Source: Treponema sp. (GTDB taxonomy: Bacteria; Spirochaetota; Spirochaetia; Treponematales; Treponemataceae). From it: a DNA stretch of 64,000 nt. The notes under the pieces were generated by a model. It was not told the DNA's origin and did not search any database. It saw only the letters and a list, made by a program, of their open reading frames with translations. Positions 18,170-27,119 of this stretch are shown here, one piece after another (position 1 is the first letter of the stretch; every line of letters starts with the position of its first letter). The stretch is from assembly GCA_017553635.1 (NCBI GenBank), contig JAFZKN010000019.1, positions 1 to 64,000 on the forward strand. Reading direction: 5' to 3'. Position numbers and translations under genes: made by a program.

Positions 18170-19861
18170 ATGCATTTGATATACAATGAAAATGTGATAA
18201 CTGAAGATATATTTAAGAATATTATTGAGACTATAAAAATACCGCTTATCGTTGCAAAACCGCTTTTTGATAACGATAAAATATGCGATTTTGAAATAGT
18301 ATATACAAATCCTGAATTCAATCAGAATGTCTGTGAAATTAAAGACGGATCTCTTATTTCTAAATCGGGCGACATATTGACACGCCAGTTTGACTGGGTT
18401 TCAATGGCCAGACAGACAGTAGAAACCGGGGAAATGATATCTGAAACATTTTATTCGGACAGAAGGGGCGTCTGGTTTTCTTTTGAAATGAGCCTGGTTA
18501 ACAATGAATATGTCGTAGTAACACTTACTGATATTTCTGCAAAAATAAGATATACAGAGCAGTTAAAACTTTCACTTGTAACCGATACATTGACTGCGCT
18601 CCCTAATAGAATTCAATTTTACAAAGATTTTAAAAAATATATCAGCAAGGCGGAAGAAAGTAATAAAAAACTTGGGCTTCTGTTTTTTGATGTGGATAAT
18701 TTAAAATCACTTAACGATTCTGAAGGTCAGCAGGCCGGCGATATGATTTTGATTAAGGCCGCAAGAATTTTTAAATCCTTTTCTGGAAGAAATCTTGAGA
18801 TTTATAGATTTGGCGGTGATGAATTTATTGTTATTGCAAAAAGTGAAGAAAACAGCGATTCATTTCTTACTATTGCTGATGCAATTCTAGAGTCGTTTAG
18901 TACAGAAAATATAAATGTATCAGGCGGAATTTCAATCTATCCTGACAACACTACAGAAAGCGAGGATTTGATTAAGTTTGCAGATCTTGCCATGCATGAT
19001 GCGAAGAAGGCTGGTAAAAATCGTGTAATGATGTTTACCCCGGAAATGCAGAAAAAATTTCTTCGTGGTGTCATGTATAAATCAAAAATGCCAGGCTCAT
19101 TTGAAAAAGGAGATTTTAAATTATTTTTCCAGCCACAGTTTAATATTTCTACAAACACACTCAGAGGTTTTGAAGCTCTCCTGCGTTGGGATGAACCCGA
19201 ACTTGGAAGTATTTCACCAGAAGATTTTATTCCGATGGCAGAAGAGAGTGGTTTTATAAATGTTTTAGGTGAATGGGTTTTAAATAAAGCATTTGTATGT
19301 CAAAGAGAATGGGAAGAAAAATTTGATTATCATGGAACAATGTCTGTTAACGCATCTCCTGTTCAGCTTATGAACGAAGATTTTCTTACTGTTCTTGAAA
19401 AGGCGCTTAAGGAAAGTGGTGTTAATCCTGCGCACGTAGAAATTGAAGTGACAGAAGGTGTTTTGATTAATGATACAGAAAAGGCAGTTGCAATTCTTGA
19501 TAAAGTAAAAGCAATGGGATTTGGAATTTCACTTGATGACTTTGGAACAGGATATTCGTCTTTACGATATCTTCAGCTTTTACCTTTGACCACTTTAAAA
19601 ATTGATAAATCTTTTATACAATCAATCACAGAAAAAAACGGTGTATCAGAAAATATTACTAATTCAATTATTTCAATGGTTACAAAAATGGGTCTCGACA
19701 CAATTGCAGAGGGCGTAGAAAAGGTAGATCAGCTTTTGATTCTGCGTGAATTAAATTGCAAGACTGTTCAGGGGTTCTTAAGGGGAAAACCGATGAGCCA
19801 GGAAGTAATAGAAGAATATCTTGGTGGTAATAAAGATGCGCTCGATCGAATAAGAGAATAA
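18170..19861 (+). CDS. GGDEF-EAL cyclic-di-GMP signalling protein
   Basis: A 563-residue soluble protein. It has a PAS-like N-terminal sensor (about 20-130), a GGDEF domain (about 135-295) with intact motif FGGDEF, and an EAL domain (about 310-555). The EAL domain has FEALLRW, EVTEGVLI, DDFGTGYSS and AEGVE, so the phosphodiesterase residues are present. The inhibitory site upstream of GGDEF reads RNLE rather than RxxD, so product inhibition is probably lost. It may make or degrade cyclic di-GMP. The ATG has only a weak binding site. azlC starts three bases after its stop. Confidence 0.9.
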   Translation: MHLIYNENVITEDIFKNIIETIKIPLIVAKPLFDNDKICDFEIVYTNPEFNQNVCEIKDGSLISKSGDILTRQFDWVSMARQTVETGEMISETFYSDRRGVWFSFEMSLVNNEYVVVTLTDISAKIRYTEQLKLSLVTDTLTALPNRIQFYKDFKKYISKAEESNKKLGLLFFDVDNLKSLNDSEGQQAGDMILIKAARIFKSFSGRNLEIYRFGGDEFIVIAKSEENSDSFLTIADAILESFSTENINVSGGISIYPDNTTESEDLIKFADLAMHDAKKAGKNRVMMFTPEMQKKFLRGVMYKSKMPGSFEKGDFKLFFQPQFNISTNTLRGFEALLRWDEPELGSISPEDFIPMAEESGFINVLGEWVLNKAFVCQREWEEKFDYHGTMSVNASPVQLMNEDFLTVLEKALKESGVNPAHVEIEVTEGVLINDTEKAVAILDKVKAMGFGISLDDFGTGYSSLRYLQLLPLTTLKIDKSFIQSITEKNGVSENITNSIISMVTKMGLDTIAEGVEKVDQLLILRELNCKTVQGFLRGKPMSQEVIEEYLGGNKDALDRIRE

Positions 19862-19864
19862 AAA

Positions 19865-20572
19865 ATGAAACGAGAAACCTTTTTGACAATTTTAAAACTT
19901 ACATTACCGGTTTTTTTCGGTTATATTGCAATAGGAATTCCGTTTGGAATTATGCTTGTTAAAGCAGGATATCCATGGTGGTTTGCCCCTGTGATGAGCA
20001 TTACAATGTATGCAGGTGCCGGTCAATATATTGCAGTTGGTCTTTTTGCTGCAGGAGCTTCGTTTAGTGAAATTGCAATTGCAGAATTGATGGTAAACAT
20101 ACGGCATATTGTTTATGGATTATCACTGATTGAAAAATTTAAAAATACTGGAAAGTGGAAACCATATCTTGTTTTTGCATTGACTGATGAAACTTATGCC
20201 CTTATGACAGCAACTGATCTTCCGGCAGGAGAGAATGCAGGCCATTTTTATGGTACGATGGCGCTGTTAAATCAGTCTTATTGGGTTGCAGGTTCTCTTA
20301 TAGGAGCAGTTGCAGGTTCTGTTATTCCTTTTGATTTTGCAGGAGTTGATTTTGCCCTTACGGCTTTGTTTGCAGTTCTCCTTATTGAGCAGATTCGAAA
20401 ATCAAAGGATTTTGTTCCGCCTGTAATAGGTTGTGCTGCAACAATCCTTTGTATTGCATTAAGAAATCTTAATTTTATTTCATCTGATAATATTCTTTTG
20501 CTTTCGTTATGTACGGGGCTTGTATGTCTGACACTTGCAAAAGCTAAGAAAAATACAGGGGGAGAAGAATGA
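19865..20572 (+). CDS. azlC: Branched-chain amino acid exporter, large subunit
   Basis: A 235-residue AzlC-family membrane protein. It contains the family hallmarks PVFFGYIAIGIPFGIM, an AGAGQYIAVGLFAAG segment, NIRHIVYGLSL and FALTDETYAL, with about seven TM helices. AzlC and AzlD together export branched-chain amino acids (and analogues) in Bacillus and Corynebacterium (BrnFE). The azlD start overlaps its stop by four bases, which confirms the pair. Confidence 0.93.
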   Translation: MKRETFLTILKLTLPVFFGYIAIGIPFGIMLVKAGYPWWFAPVMSITMYAGAGQYIAVGLFAAGASFSEIAIAELMVNIRHIVYGLSLIEKFKNTGKWKPYLVFALTDETYALMTATDLPAGENAGHFYGTMALLNQSYWVAGSLIGAVAGSVIPFDFAGVDFALTALFAVLLIEQIRKSKDFVPPVIGCAATILCIALRNLNFISSDNILLLSLCTGLVCLTLAKAKKNTGGEE

Positions 20573-20895
20573 GTCTTACACTTTCAAAAGCATTTATCGG
20601 AATGTTTATTTCTGCATCTATTTTGTTTTCGCTAAGGGCATTCCCGTTCGTACTTTTTTCAAAGAGAAATCCACCTGCAATTCTACAGTTTATTGAGAAA
20701 TATATTCCGCCAATGGTAATGGCAGTTCTGGTTGTCTATTGTTTTAAAGATGTGAATTTTGGAATAAAGCCTTTCGGCATTCCAGAAGTAGCCGCACTTA
20801 CTTTTACAGTGGGAATTCATCTTATAAAGAATAACCCCATGCTCAGTATTTTCGGCGGAACTACTCTGTTTATGATTTTGTCCAGGATTATGTAA
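20569..20895 (+). CDS. azlD: Branched-chain amino acid exporter, small subunit
   Basis: A 108-residue AzlD-family protein with four TM helices and typical FIEKYIPPMVMAVLVVYCFKD and GGTTLFMIL segments. It is required with AzlC for transport. The GTG/ATG overlap with azlC and a GGGGGAGAA binding site inside azlC show coupled translation. A shared hairpin terminator starts at its stop codon. Confidence 0.92.
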   Translation: MSLTLSKAFIGMFISASILFSLRAFPFVLFSKRNPPAILQFIEKYIPPMVMAVLVVYCFKDVNFGIKPFGIPEVAALTFTVGIHLIKNNPMLSIFGGTTLFMILSRIM

Positions 20896-20923
20896 AAATC
20901 GGGGGTTATTTATCCTGATTTTT
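20894..20923. terminator. Bidirectional terminator between azlD and a small membrane gene
   Basis: AAAAATCGGG pairs with CCTGATTTTT (one G-T wobble) around a nine-to-ten-base loop. A/T tracts lie on both sides. It spans the stop codons of the two convergent genes. Confidence 0.7.
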
Positions 20924-21133
20924 AGCTGCTTCCATTTCTTCTTTTTTAGCTTCTTTTTTGTCTTTAATGTCGGCAGCGCCGATGAGAAGAGAAATTAAAC
21001 CGATAAAGCCAGCTAAAACAGGAGCACATCCTTTCAAAAACTGAATTACTTCTGTTCCCCAGTTTAGATAGCCGGGAACTACTGCGAATACAGTGAATGC
21101 GATAAAAATTAAACCTAAAATAATAGCAGCCAT
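20906..21133 (-). CDS. Small two-helix membrane protein
   Basis: A 75-residue protein. Two hydrophobic helices (about 2-22 and 32-53) are followed by a charged, Lys/Glu-rich cytoplasmic tail (KDKKEAKKEEMEAAKNQDK). The start at 21133 is chosen because AAGAGGTG lies eight bases upstream; the longer open frame has no binding site. Function unknown. It is convergent to azlD and probably transcribed alone. Confidence 0.65.
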   Translation of the reverse strand: MAAIILGLIFIAFTVFAVVPGYLNWGTEVIQFLKGCAPVLAGFIGLISLLIGAADIKDKKEAKKEEMEAAKNQDK

Positions 21134-21280
21134 TAGCGAACACCTCTTAAATTCTCCGGCAGTCTTAAAAACCGCCTTTTTTTGTACTTGTATAAAATAT
21201 ACCCCGAAAGAGATGGATTGTCTAGGGGCGTCTATAAACTGTGAAAACAGGCATTTTTTGCGGTAAATTTCATCACGGCC

Positions 21281-21309
21281 TTGACCAAAAGGGAGCAAAA
21301 AGCTATACT
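21281..21309 (+). promoter_or_regulatory. Sigma70-type promoter of rplM-rpsI
   Basis: TTGACC at 21281-21286 and TATACT at 21304-21309 are separated by 17 bases. They lie about 100 bases upstream of the rplM start, leaving a leader of roughly 95 nt. Confidence 0.8.
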
Positions 21310-21412
21310 ATCATTCCCCGTATATGAATTGGCGAATGCTCATCGTCAATGGCGGATTTTGGGAAGATGCAATCTTAAAATCCGGATAACTTTACTTATT
21401 AAGGTATATACA

Positions 21413-21841
21413 ATGAAAACTATTTTTGTTAATGAAAGTGCTCAGCAGCGTGCATGGTATATTATTGACGCAGCTGGAAAACCACTTGGACGCGTAGCTT
21501 CTAAAGCTGCATCTGTATTGCGTGGAAAGAATAAACCATCTTTTGCTGTAAACCAGAATATGGGTGATTATGTAGTAATTATCAATGCAGATAAAGTTAT
21601 CGTAACTGGTAACAAAGCTTCTGACAAACTTTATCATAAGTTCACAGGATTTGTAGGAAATCTTAAGACTCATTCTTTTGAAAAACTCATTGAAAGACAT
21701 CCTGAAGAACCTTTACAGCTTGCTATTGCTGGAATGCTCCCACATGGACGTCTCGGACGTGCTATCATGGATAACTGTAAAATCTATGCCGGCGAGAATC
21801 ATCCTCACAAAGCTCAGAATCCAAAAGCATTGGAAGTATAA
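21413..21841 (+). CDS. rplM: 50S ribosomal protein L13 (uL13)
   Basis: A 142-residue L13 with the conserved MKTIFVNESAQQRAWYIIDA opening, LGRVASKAA, VINADKVIVTGNK and MLPHGRLGR. The start at 21413 gives the family length; longer in-frame extensions lack a binding site. It pairs with rpsI, the near-universal order. Transcription starts from the TTGACC/TATACT promoter. Confidence 0.97.
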   Translation: MKTIFVNESAQQRAWYIIDAAGKPLGRVASKAASVLRGKNKPSFAVNQNMGDYVVIINADKVIVTGNKASDKLYHKFTGFVGNLKTHSFEKLIERHPEEPLQLAIAGMLPHGRLGRAIMDNCKIYAGENHPHKAQNPKALEV

Positions 21842-21853
21842 TAGGAGTCAATT

Positions 21854-22246
21854 ATGGTAAAAAATATTGCTATTGGAACAGGAAGAAGAAAAACTGCAGT
21901 TGCCCGTGTATTTTTACGCGAAGGTTCAGGAAAAATTACAGTTAATGGAAAAGATATAAAAGAGTATTTCGCTACAGCTGATCAGGTTCGTCTTGTACAC
22001 CAGCCTTTACTCGTTACATCTAATGATAACAAATTTGATATTCTTATTAATGTAACTGGTGGCGGTCTTAACGGACAGGCTGCAGCATGCCTGCATGGTA
22101 TTTCACGTGCATTGCTTCAGGTTGATCAGGATACACACACAGCACTTAAAGCTAACGGATATCTTACTCGTGACTCTCGTATGGTTGAACGTAAGAAATA
22201 CGGACAGAAAGGTGCTCGTAGAAGATTCCAGTTCTCTAAACGTTAG
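21854..22246 (+). CDS. rpsI: 30S ribosomal protein S9 (uS9)
   Basis: A 130-residue S9 with GTGRRKTAVARVFLREGSG near the N terminus, NVTGGGLNGQAAA, SRALLQVD and the C-terminal GARRRFQFSKR that reaches the P-site tRNA. ATAGGAG lies 8 bases before the ATG. It is 12 bp downstream of rplM in the same transcript. Confidence 0.97.
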   Translation: MVKNIAIGTGRRKTAVARVFLREGSGKITVNGKDIKEYFATADQVRLVHQPLLVTSNDNKFDILINVTGGGLNGQAAACLHGISRALLQVDQDTHTALKANGYLTRDSRMVERKKYGQKGARRRFQFSKR

Positions 22247-22248
22247 TC

Positions 22249-22863
22249 TTGGTTATCTTATCTACAAGTACGGTCTCGCCAGATTGTATCAAAATTACAA
22301 CAGTGGCGGGACCTTCTTTTTTTATACGAAGTATATATCTTACTCAGATTTCAGTAGAAGAAATTACAGAGGGTGCAGAGTTTTTAGAGGATAGGGAAAC
22401 TGAACTTGTTAATGCCGGGCTCTGTTTTGCAGCAGAACAGAAGGCTCTGGACTATCTTAACCGCAGTGAACAGTACAGAATGGGTCTTACATCAAAGCTT
22501 ATGGCAAAGGGCTTTGATAAATTCAGCATAGAAAAAGCACTTGATTACCTTGAGAGTAAGAAATACCTTGATGACAGGCGTTTTGCACGTATATGGCTTA
22601 ATAACCGCAGGATAACACATGCCGAGGGGCGGATTAAGCTTTCTAAAGAGCTTGCTGCCAGGGGAATAGATAAGGAGTTTATAAAAGAGGCTCTGGACGA
22701 GTTTTTTGAAGAGAATCCGGAAGAGGCTCTTTGTATGAGAGCATACAGAAAATGTATGAAATTAAAAAAATCGCAGGAAAAGACGATTTCGTATTTATTA
22801 AAAAATGGATTTGCGTTAAAATTGATATTGGAAACAGGAAACTTATATGCCACAGAAGACTAA
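22249..22863 (+). CDS. recX: Regulatory protein RecX
   Basis: RecX inhibits RecA filament growth and ATPase. The 204-residue reading begins at a TTG two bases after rpsI; no ATG lies before residue 97, so a TTG or another rare start is likely. The recognisable part is residues 80-200, with three-helix RecX repeats: SKLMAKGFDKFSIEKALDYL, KKYLDDRRFARIWLNNR and LAARGIDKEFIKEAL. The first 60 residues are unlike RecX and could be partly untranslated. Its 3' end overlaps the next gene by 17 bp. Confidence 0.82.
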   Translation: MVILSTSTVSPDCIKITTVAGPSFFIRSIYLTQISVEEITEGAEFLEDRETELVNAGLCFAAEQKALDYLNRSEQYRMGLTSKLMAKGFDKFSIEKALDYLESKKYLDDRRFARIWLNNRRITHAEGRIKLSKELAARGIDKEFIKEALDEFFEENPEEALCMRAYRKCMKLKKSQEKTISYLLKNGFALKLILETGNLYATED

Positions 22864-23467
22864 AAAATCAAAAGTTTTTTCAGCACTGGAAGTAGCAAAC
22901 ATTTGCGGAGTTGTTAATCAGACTGCCATTAACTGGATAAAGGCAGGACATTTAAAGGCTTATATGACTCCAGGCGGACAGTTTAGAGTTACTCCAGAAG
23001 CTCTCGTAGATTTTATGGAAAAAAGGGGAAGCGAAATCCCTGATAGCCTTAGGGAAATTTTAAAAGAAAAACAGCAGTCTAATGAAAAAAATCTTTTAAT
23101 CGTTGACGATGATAAGGGTCTTAATAATTTAATCAAAAGGTACATTGAAAAGAATTTTTCTGACATTAATCTTTATCAGGCTTATGACGGATTTGAAGCA
23201 GGAACTCTGATGGCTAATGTTAAACCAGGTTTTGTTATTCTTGATTTGGATCTTCCTGGAGTCGACGGATTCTCACTTTGCAGAAAATTAAAATCTGATC
23301 CGATGTTTAACAATCCAAATGTTGTTGTTATAACTGCATTAAAAGATCCTGATCTTTCTAATAAAGTTCTTGATATGGGAAGTAATTATTTTTTGACCAA
23401 ACCATTGAGTATGGATCAGATTGGTGCAATCGTTAATCAGTGGGTAAGTTCAAAAACAGAAGAATAA
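22847..23467 (+). CDS. Response regulator with N-terminal excisionase-type HTH
   Basis: A 206-residue two-domain protein in unusual order. Residues about 8-60 form a MerR/excisionase-like winged helix (SALEVANICGVVNQTAINWI and TPGGQFRVTPEALVDFM). Residues about 82-200 form a receiver domain with acidic pocket VDDD, phospho-acceptor Asp in LDLDLPG, ITALKD and the conserved Lys in FLTKPL. In classical OmpR or NarL regulators the receiver is N-terminal. The start overlaps recX. No histidine kinase is near. It probably controls transcription on phosphorylation; targets are unknown. Confidence 0.85.
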   Translation: MPQKTKKSKVFSALEVANICGVVNQTAINWIKAGHLKAYMTPGGQFRVTPEALVDFMEKRGSEIPDSLREILKEKQQSNEKNLLIVDDDKGLNNLIKRYIEKNFSDINLYQAYDGFEAGTLMANVKPGFVILDLDLPGVDGFSLCRKLKSDPMFNNPNVVVITALKDPDLSNKVLDMGSNYFLTKPLSMDQIGAIVNQWVSSKTEE

Positions 23468-23495
23468 ATTTTTATATTTTTAGTAAGGATTGAAT

Positions 23496-24860
23496 ATGGC
23501 TAAGGTAATTGTTGTTGGTTCTGGTGGTCGTGAGCATACTATTGCATGGAAACTTTCGTTGAGTGAAGCAGTTGAAGAAATTATATGTGTTCCAGGTAAT
23601 GGAGGAATGGCAAACGAAAAGAAATGTAAAACGGTTTCTCTTTCACAGGACTATATCGAGCCGGGACAGAATCCTTATGTACAGGTTGCACTTCATGAAG
23701 GATGTGATTTTGCGGTAATTGGGCCGGAAGATCCGCTTGCAGAAGGAATTGCAGATGATTTCTGGAATGCTGGTATTCCTTGTGTTGGTCCAAAGAATGC
23801 AGGCGCACAGCTCGAAGCAAGTAAAGATCTTGCAAAAGAATTTATGTCTAAATATAAAGTTGCTTGCCCTGCAAGTAAAACTTTTACTGATGAACAGAAG
23901 GCTCACGATTATGTTGAACATCACGGTGCGCCGATTGTAATTAAAGCTGACGGACTTGCTGCTGGTAAAGGTGTTACAGTTGCTGCAGATGTTAATCAGG
24001 CACACGAAGCAATAAAAGATATTATGACTTCCGGTCGTGTTGGAAATGCCGGAAAGAAAATCGTAGTTGAAGATTATCTTGAAGGAATTGAAATTTCAAT
24101 TCTTGCTGCCGTTTCTGTTTCTCCGGAAAATACAAAAAATTCAAAATCAATTATAGTTCCTTTCCTTCCTGCTCGAGATCACAAAAGACTTTATGATGGA
24201 GCAAAAGGACCTAATACAGGTGGAATGGGAGCTGTAACTCCGCTTGATGATGTTACTCCTGCAATAATGGAACGCTTTAATAAAGAAATTCTTGAACCAA
24301 CATTAAAAGGACTCATTGAGGAAAACTTTGATTATCGTGGATTTATTTTCTTTGGAGTAATGCTTACAAAGAATGGTCCTAAACTCCTTGAATATAATGT
24401 AAGACTTGGAGATCCAGAAACACAGGTTGTTCTTCCTATGATGGACTTTGACTTTTTTGAAATGTGTAAAGCAATTGTAGATGGAACTCTTAAAGATTTT
24501 GACTTTAAGTGGAAATCAGGTTATGCAGTTGCGCCTGTTGCAGTTTCCGGTGGTTATCCAGGTTCATACAAAAAAGGAATTAGAATTACAATTGATCCAA
24601 AGGCAAAAGAAATTTCTGGTTCGAAAATTTTCATTGCAGGTGCAATTGAAGATAGAAGAAACAGCCCTGATAAAAATGAAGGATCACATCCGATGATTAC
24701 AAGTGGTGGACGTGTTCTTGCTGCATGTTCTATTGCACCTACATTTGCCGAAGCATGGGATAAATCTTACGCTTTGATGAAGACAATCAAGTTTGACGGG
24801 ATGTTCTACAGAAAGGACATTGGCCTGCCAGGTGCTGCAGAAAGCGGAAAGCTTAATTAA
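23496..24860 (+). CDS. purD: Phosphoribosylamine-glycine ligase
   Basis: PurD joins phosphoribosylamine and glycine with ATP in purine synthesis. The protein of about 454 residues opens MAKVIVVGSGGREHTIAWKL. It has the ATP-grasp signature GPNTGGMGAVTP and YRGFIFFGVMLT, with EYNVRLGDPETQ as metal-binding Glu/Asn. The ATG at 23496 lies six bases after TAAGGAT, so it is preferred to the TTG two codons earlier. It appears monocistronic at its 3' side; the convergent glnN follows. Confidence 0.95.
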   Translation: MAKVIVVGSGGREHTIAWKLSLSEAVEEIICVPGNGGMANEKKCKTVSLSQDYIEPGQNPYVQVALHEGCDFAVIGPEDPLAEGIADDFWNAGIPCVGPKNAGAQLEASKDLAKEFMSKYKVACPASKTFTDEQKAHDYVEHHGAPIVIKADGLAAGKGVTVAADVNQAHEAIKDIMTSGRVGNAGKKIVVEDYLEGIEISILAAVSVSPENTKNSKSIIVPFLPARDHKRLYDGAKGPNTGGMGAVTPLDDVTPAIMERFNKEILEPTLKGLIEENFDYRGFIFFGVMLTKNGPKLLEYNVRLGDPETQVVLPMMDFDFFEMCKAIVDGTLKDFDFKWKSGYAVAPVAVSGGYPGSYKKGIRITIDPKAKEISGSKIFIAGAIEDRRNSPDKNEGSHPMITSGGRVLAACSIAPTFAEAWDKSYALMKTIKFDGMFYRKDIGLPGAAESGKLN

Positions 24861-24880
24861 CTGATTAAAAATTCTTACCT

Positions 24881-26971
24881 TTACTGTACGCTGAAAAGAA
24901 GGTCTTCATAGCTCGGGAATGGTTTATAATCTTCTCCAAGCAGCGGCTCAATCTGATCTGCAATATTTCTTACAATACTCATCTGCGGAAGAATTTGTTT
25001 TGCATAACCATGTGCTTTCTGCATAAGGTCTGTGTTTGCCTTTATTTCTTCATGAATTGATGCAAGCTTTTCTGTGTTTACAGAAAGATCATTAATCAGA
25101 TCGTTGAGTTTTTCCATAGTGTTAAGACCGGCATCGCAAAGATTAAATACACGCTGCATTTTAAATTCTGTATCTGCAAGAAGATTCATATATTTAAATG
25201 CGCATGGGATGATGTCTTTGTTTACCATTTCAAGCATTGTTCCAACTTCGATATTTAAAACCTGGCAATATTTTTCAAGTTTTATTACAGAGTGAGAATG
25301 CATTTCTTCTTCTGTATATATTCCGAGTTTACCGAAGAGTTCTATGTTTTTTCTGTCGAGGTAGTGTTCGATTGCTTTTGGAGTAGTGCGGTAATTTTTT
25401 AAGCCCCTGCGTTCTGCTTCTTCAATCCAATCCTGTCCATAACCGTTTCCATTAAAAAGGATTCTCCAGTGAGCAGTTATCTCTCTTTTGATTAACTGTT
25501 CAAGATCCGACTGGAAATTATTTGATTTTTCAAGTTCATCTGCAAACTTGCTTAATGCATCTGCCAGTATTGCGTTGAGAATTGTGTTAGGTCCAGAGAT
25601 AGAAAGGGCGCTTCCTACTGCACGGAATTCAAATCTGTTTCCTGTAAATGCAAACGGACTTGTTCTGTTTCTGTCTGTTGAGTCTTTTGGAATTGTTGGA
25701 AGAACATCTGCACCTATATTAAGCTTTGCACCTGTTTTATCATCGTAGGCTTTCCCGTCTTTGATTGCTTCAAGAATTGCTTCAAGTTCATCACCGACAT
25801 AGATAGAAACGATTGCAGGAGGTGCTTCGTTTGCTCCCAGACGGTGATCATTTCCGGCACTGGCAACAGAGTAGCGGAGGAGATCCTGGTTATCATCAAC
25901 TGCTTTGATAACTGCAGTTAAGAATAAAAGGAATTGTGCATTATCACGTGGAGTTTTTCCAGGGGCAAAAAGGTTTTCTCCTTTATCAGTTGCGATTGAC
26001 CAGTTGTTGTGTTTACCGCTTCCGTTTACGCCTTCAAATGGTTTTTCATGTAAAAGACAGATAAGGCCGTGACGGCGTGCTACCTTTTTCATAATTTCCA
26101 TTGTGAGCTGATTCTGATCTGCTGCGAGATTTGAAGTTGTAAAAATCGGAGCCATTTCATGCTGGGCAGGAGCTGCTTCATTATGTTCTGTCTTACAATA
26201 GATTCCTAATTTCCAGAGCTCTGTATTAAGGTCTTCCATGTATTTGATTACGCGGGGTTTGATTGCTGCAAAATACTGGTCATCCATTTCCTGACCTTTA
26301 ACTGGTTTTGCACCGAAGAGTGTGCGCCCGCACATTTTAAGGTCCTTTCTCTGATTGTATAATTTTTCATCAACTAGAAAGTATTCCTGCTCCGGTCCCA
26401 TTGTAGTTGTAACGTGTTTTGCTGTATTTCCGAAAAGTTTTAAAACACGGAGAGACTGTTCATTAAGTGCTTCCATTGAACGAAGTAGAGGAGTCTTTTT
26501 GTCGAGGGCTTCTCCTGTATACGAACAGAATGCTGTAGGGATACATAGTGTGTGATCTTTTATAAAAGGATATGAAGTCGGGTCCCATACTGTGTAACCT
26601 CTTGCTTCGAAAGTTGAACGCTTACCACCGTTTGGAAAACTTGATGCATCAGGTTCACCTTTTATAAGTTCTTTTCCAGAGAAGGACATTATGATTTTCC
26701 CTTCTGGTGCTGGAGTTAAAAAACTGTCATGTTTTTCTGCCGTAATTCCTGTAAGAGGCTGGAACCAGTGAGTGTAATGAGTTGCTCCTTTTGAAATAGC
26801 CCAGTTTTTCATGCTTTCTGCAATTTTATTTGCTACATCAAGGTCTAAAGGAGTTCCGTTTTCCATTGTAAGTTTTAATGAATTGTAAACATTGGACGGA
26901 AGTAATTTTTTCATTACCTGCTGATTAAAAACCATGCTTCCAAAGATTTCAGGTACGTTTGTCATAGACAT
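24881..26971 (-). CDS. glnN: Glutamine synthetase type III
   Basis: A 696-residue GSIII, the form common in Bacteroides, rumen Firmicutes and treponemes. It makes glutamine from glutamate, ammonia and ATP. Motifs are MGPEQEYFLVDEKLY (metal-binding Glu), HNEAAPAQHEMAPIFT, HEKPFEGVNGSGKHNNWSI, ASAGNDHRLGANEAPPAI and NRTSPFAFTGNRFEFR. These include the GSIII-specific signatures. GGAGAAAAA precedes the ATG. No glnK or amt gene is adjacent. Confidence 0.96.
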   Translation of the reverse strand: MSMTNVPEIFGSMVFNQQVMKKLLPSNVYNSLKLTMENGTPLDLDVANKIAESMKNWAISKGATHYTHWFQPLTGITAEKHDSFLTPAPEGKIIMSFSGKELIKGEPDASSFPNGGKRSTFEARGYTVWDPTSYPFIKDHTLCIPTAFCSYTGEALDKKTPLLRSMEALNEQSLRVLKLFGNTAKHVTTTMGPEQEYFLVDEKLYNQRKDLKMCGRTLFGAKPVKGQEMDDQYFAAIKPRVIKYMEDLNTELWKLGIYCKTEHNEAAPAQHEMAPIFTTSNLAADQNQLTMEIMKKVARRHGLICLLHEKPFEGVNGSGKHNNWSIATDKGENLFAPGKTPRDNAQFLLFLTAVIKAVDDNQDLLRYSVASAGNDHRLGANEAPPAIVSIYVGDELEAILEAIKDGKAYDDKTGAKLNIGADVLPTIPKDSTDRNRTSPFAFTGNRFEFRAVGSALSISGPNTILNAILADALSKFADELEKSNNFQSDLEQLIKREITAHWRILFNGNGYGQDWIEEAERRGLKNYRTTPKAIEHYLDRKNIELFGKLGIYTEEEMHSHSVIKLEKYCQVLNIEVGTMLEMVNKDIIPCAFKYMNLLADTEFKMQRVFNLCDAGLNTMEKLNDLINDLSVNTEKLASIHEEIKANTDLMQKAHGYAKQILPQMSIVRNIADQIEPLLGEDYKPFPSYEDLLFSVQ

Positions 26972-27061
26972 TTTTTCTCCATAAAAACGCCGCTATATAT
27001 GTAAACCAAAAGCTGCCATTAATTGCGGCGGGTTGATATCAATATATTACACTAAAATAAA

Positions 27062-27100
27062 AAAAAAGGCGATATGATTTTACGATCATATCGCCTTTTT
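27062..27100 (-). terminator. Terminator of the tmpA/tmpB-like operon
   Basis: GGCGATATGAT pairs perfectly with ATCATATCGCC around a six-base loop, flanked by A and T tracts. It lies 20 bases beyond the stop of the LysM-like gene on the minus strand. The symmetric A/T flanks would let it work in both directions. Confidence 0.85.
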
Positions 27101-27119
27101 GTCGTTCTAAAACACGATG

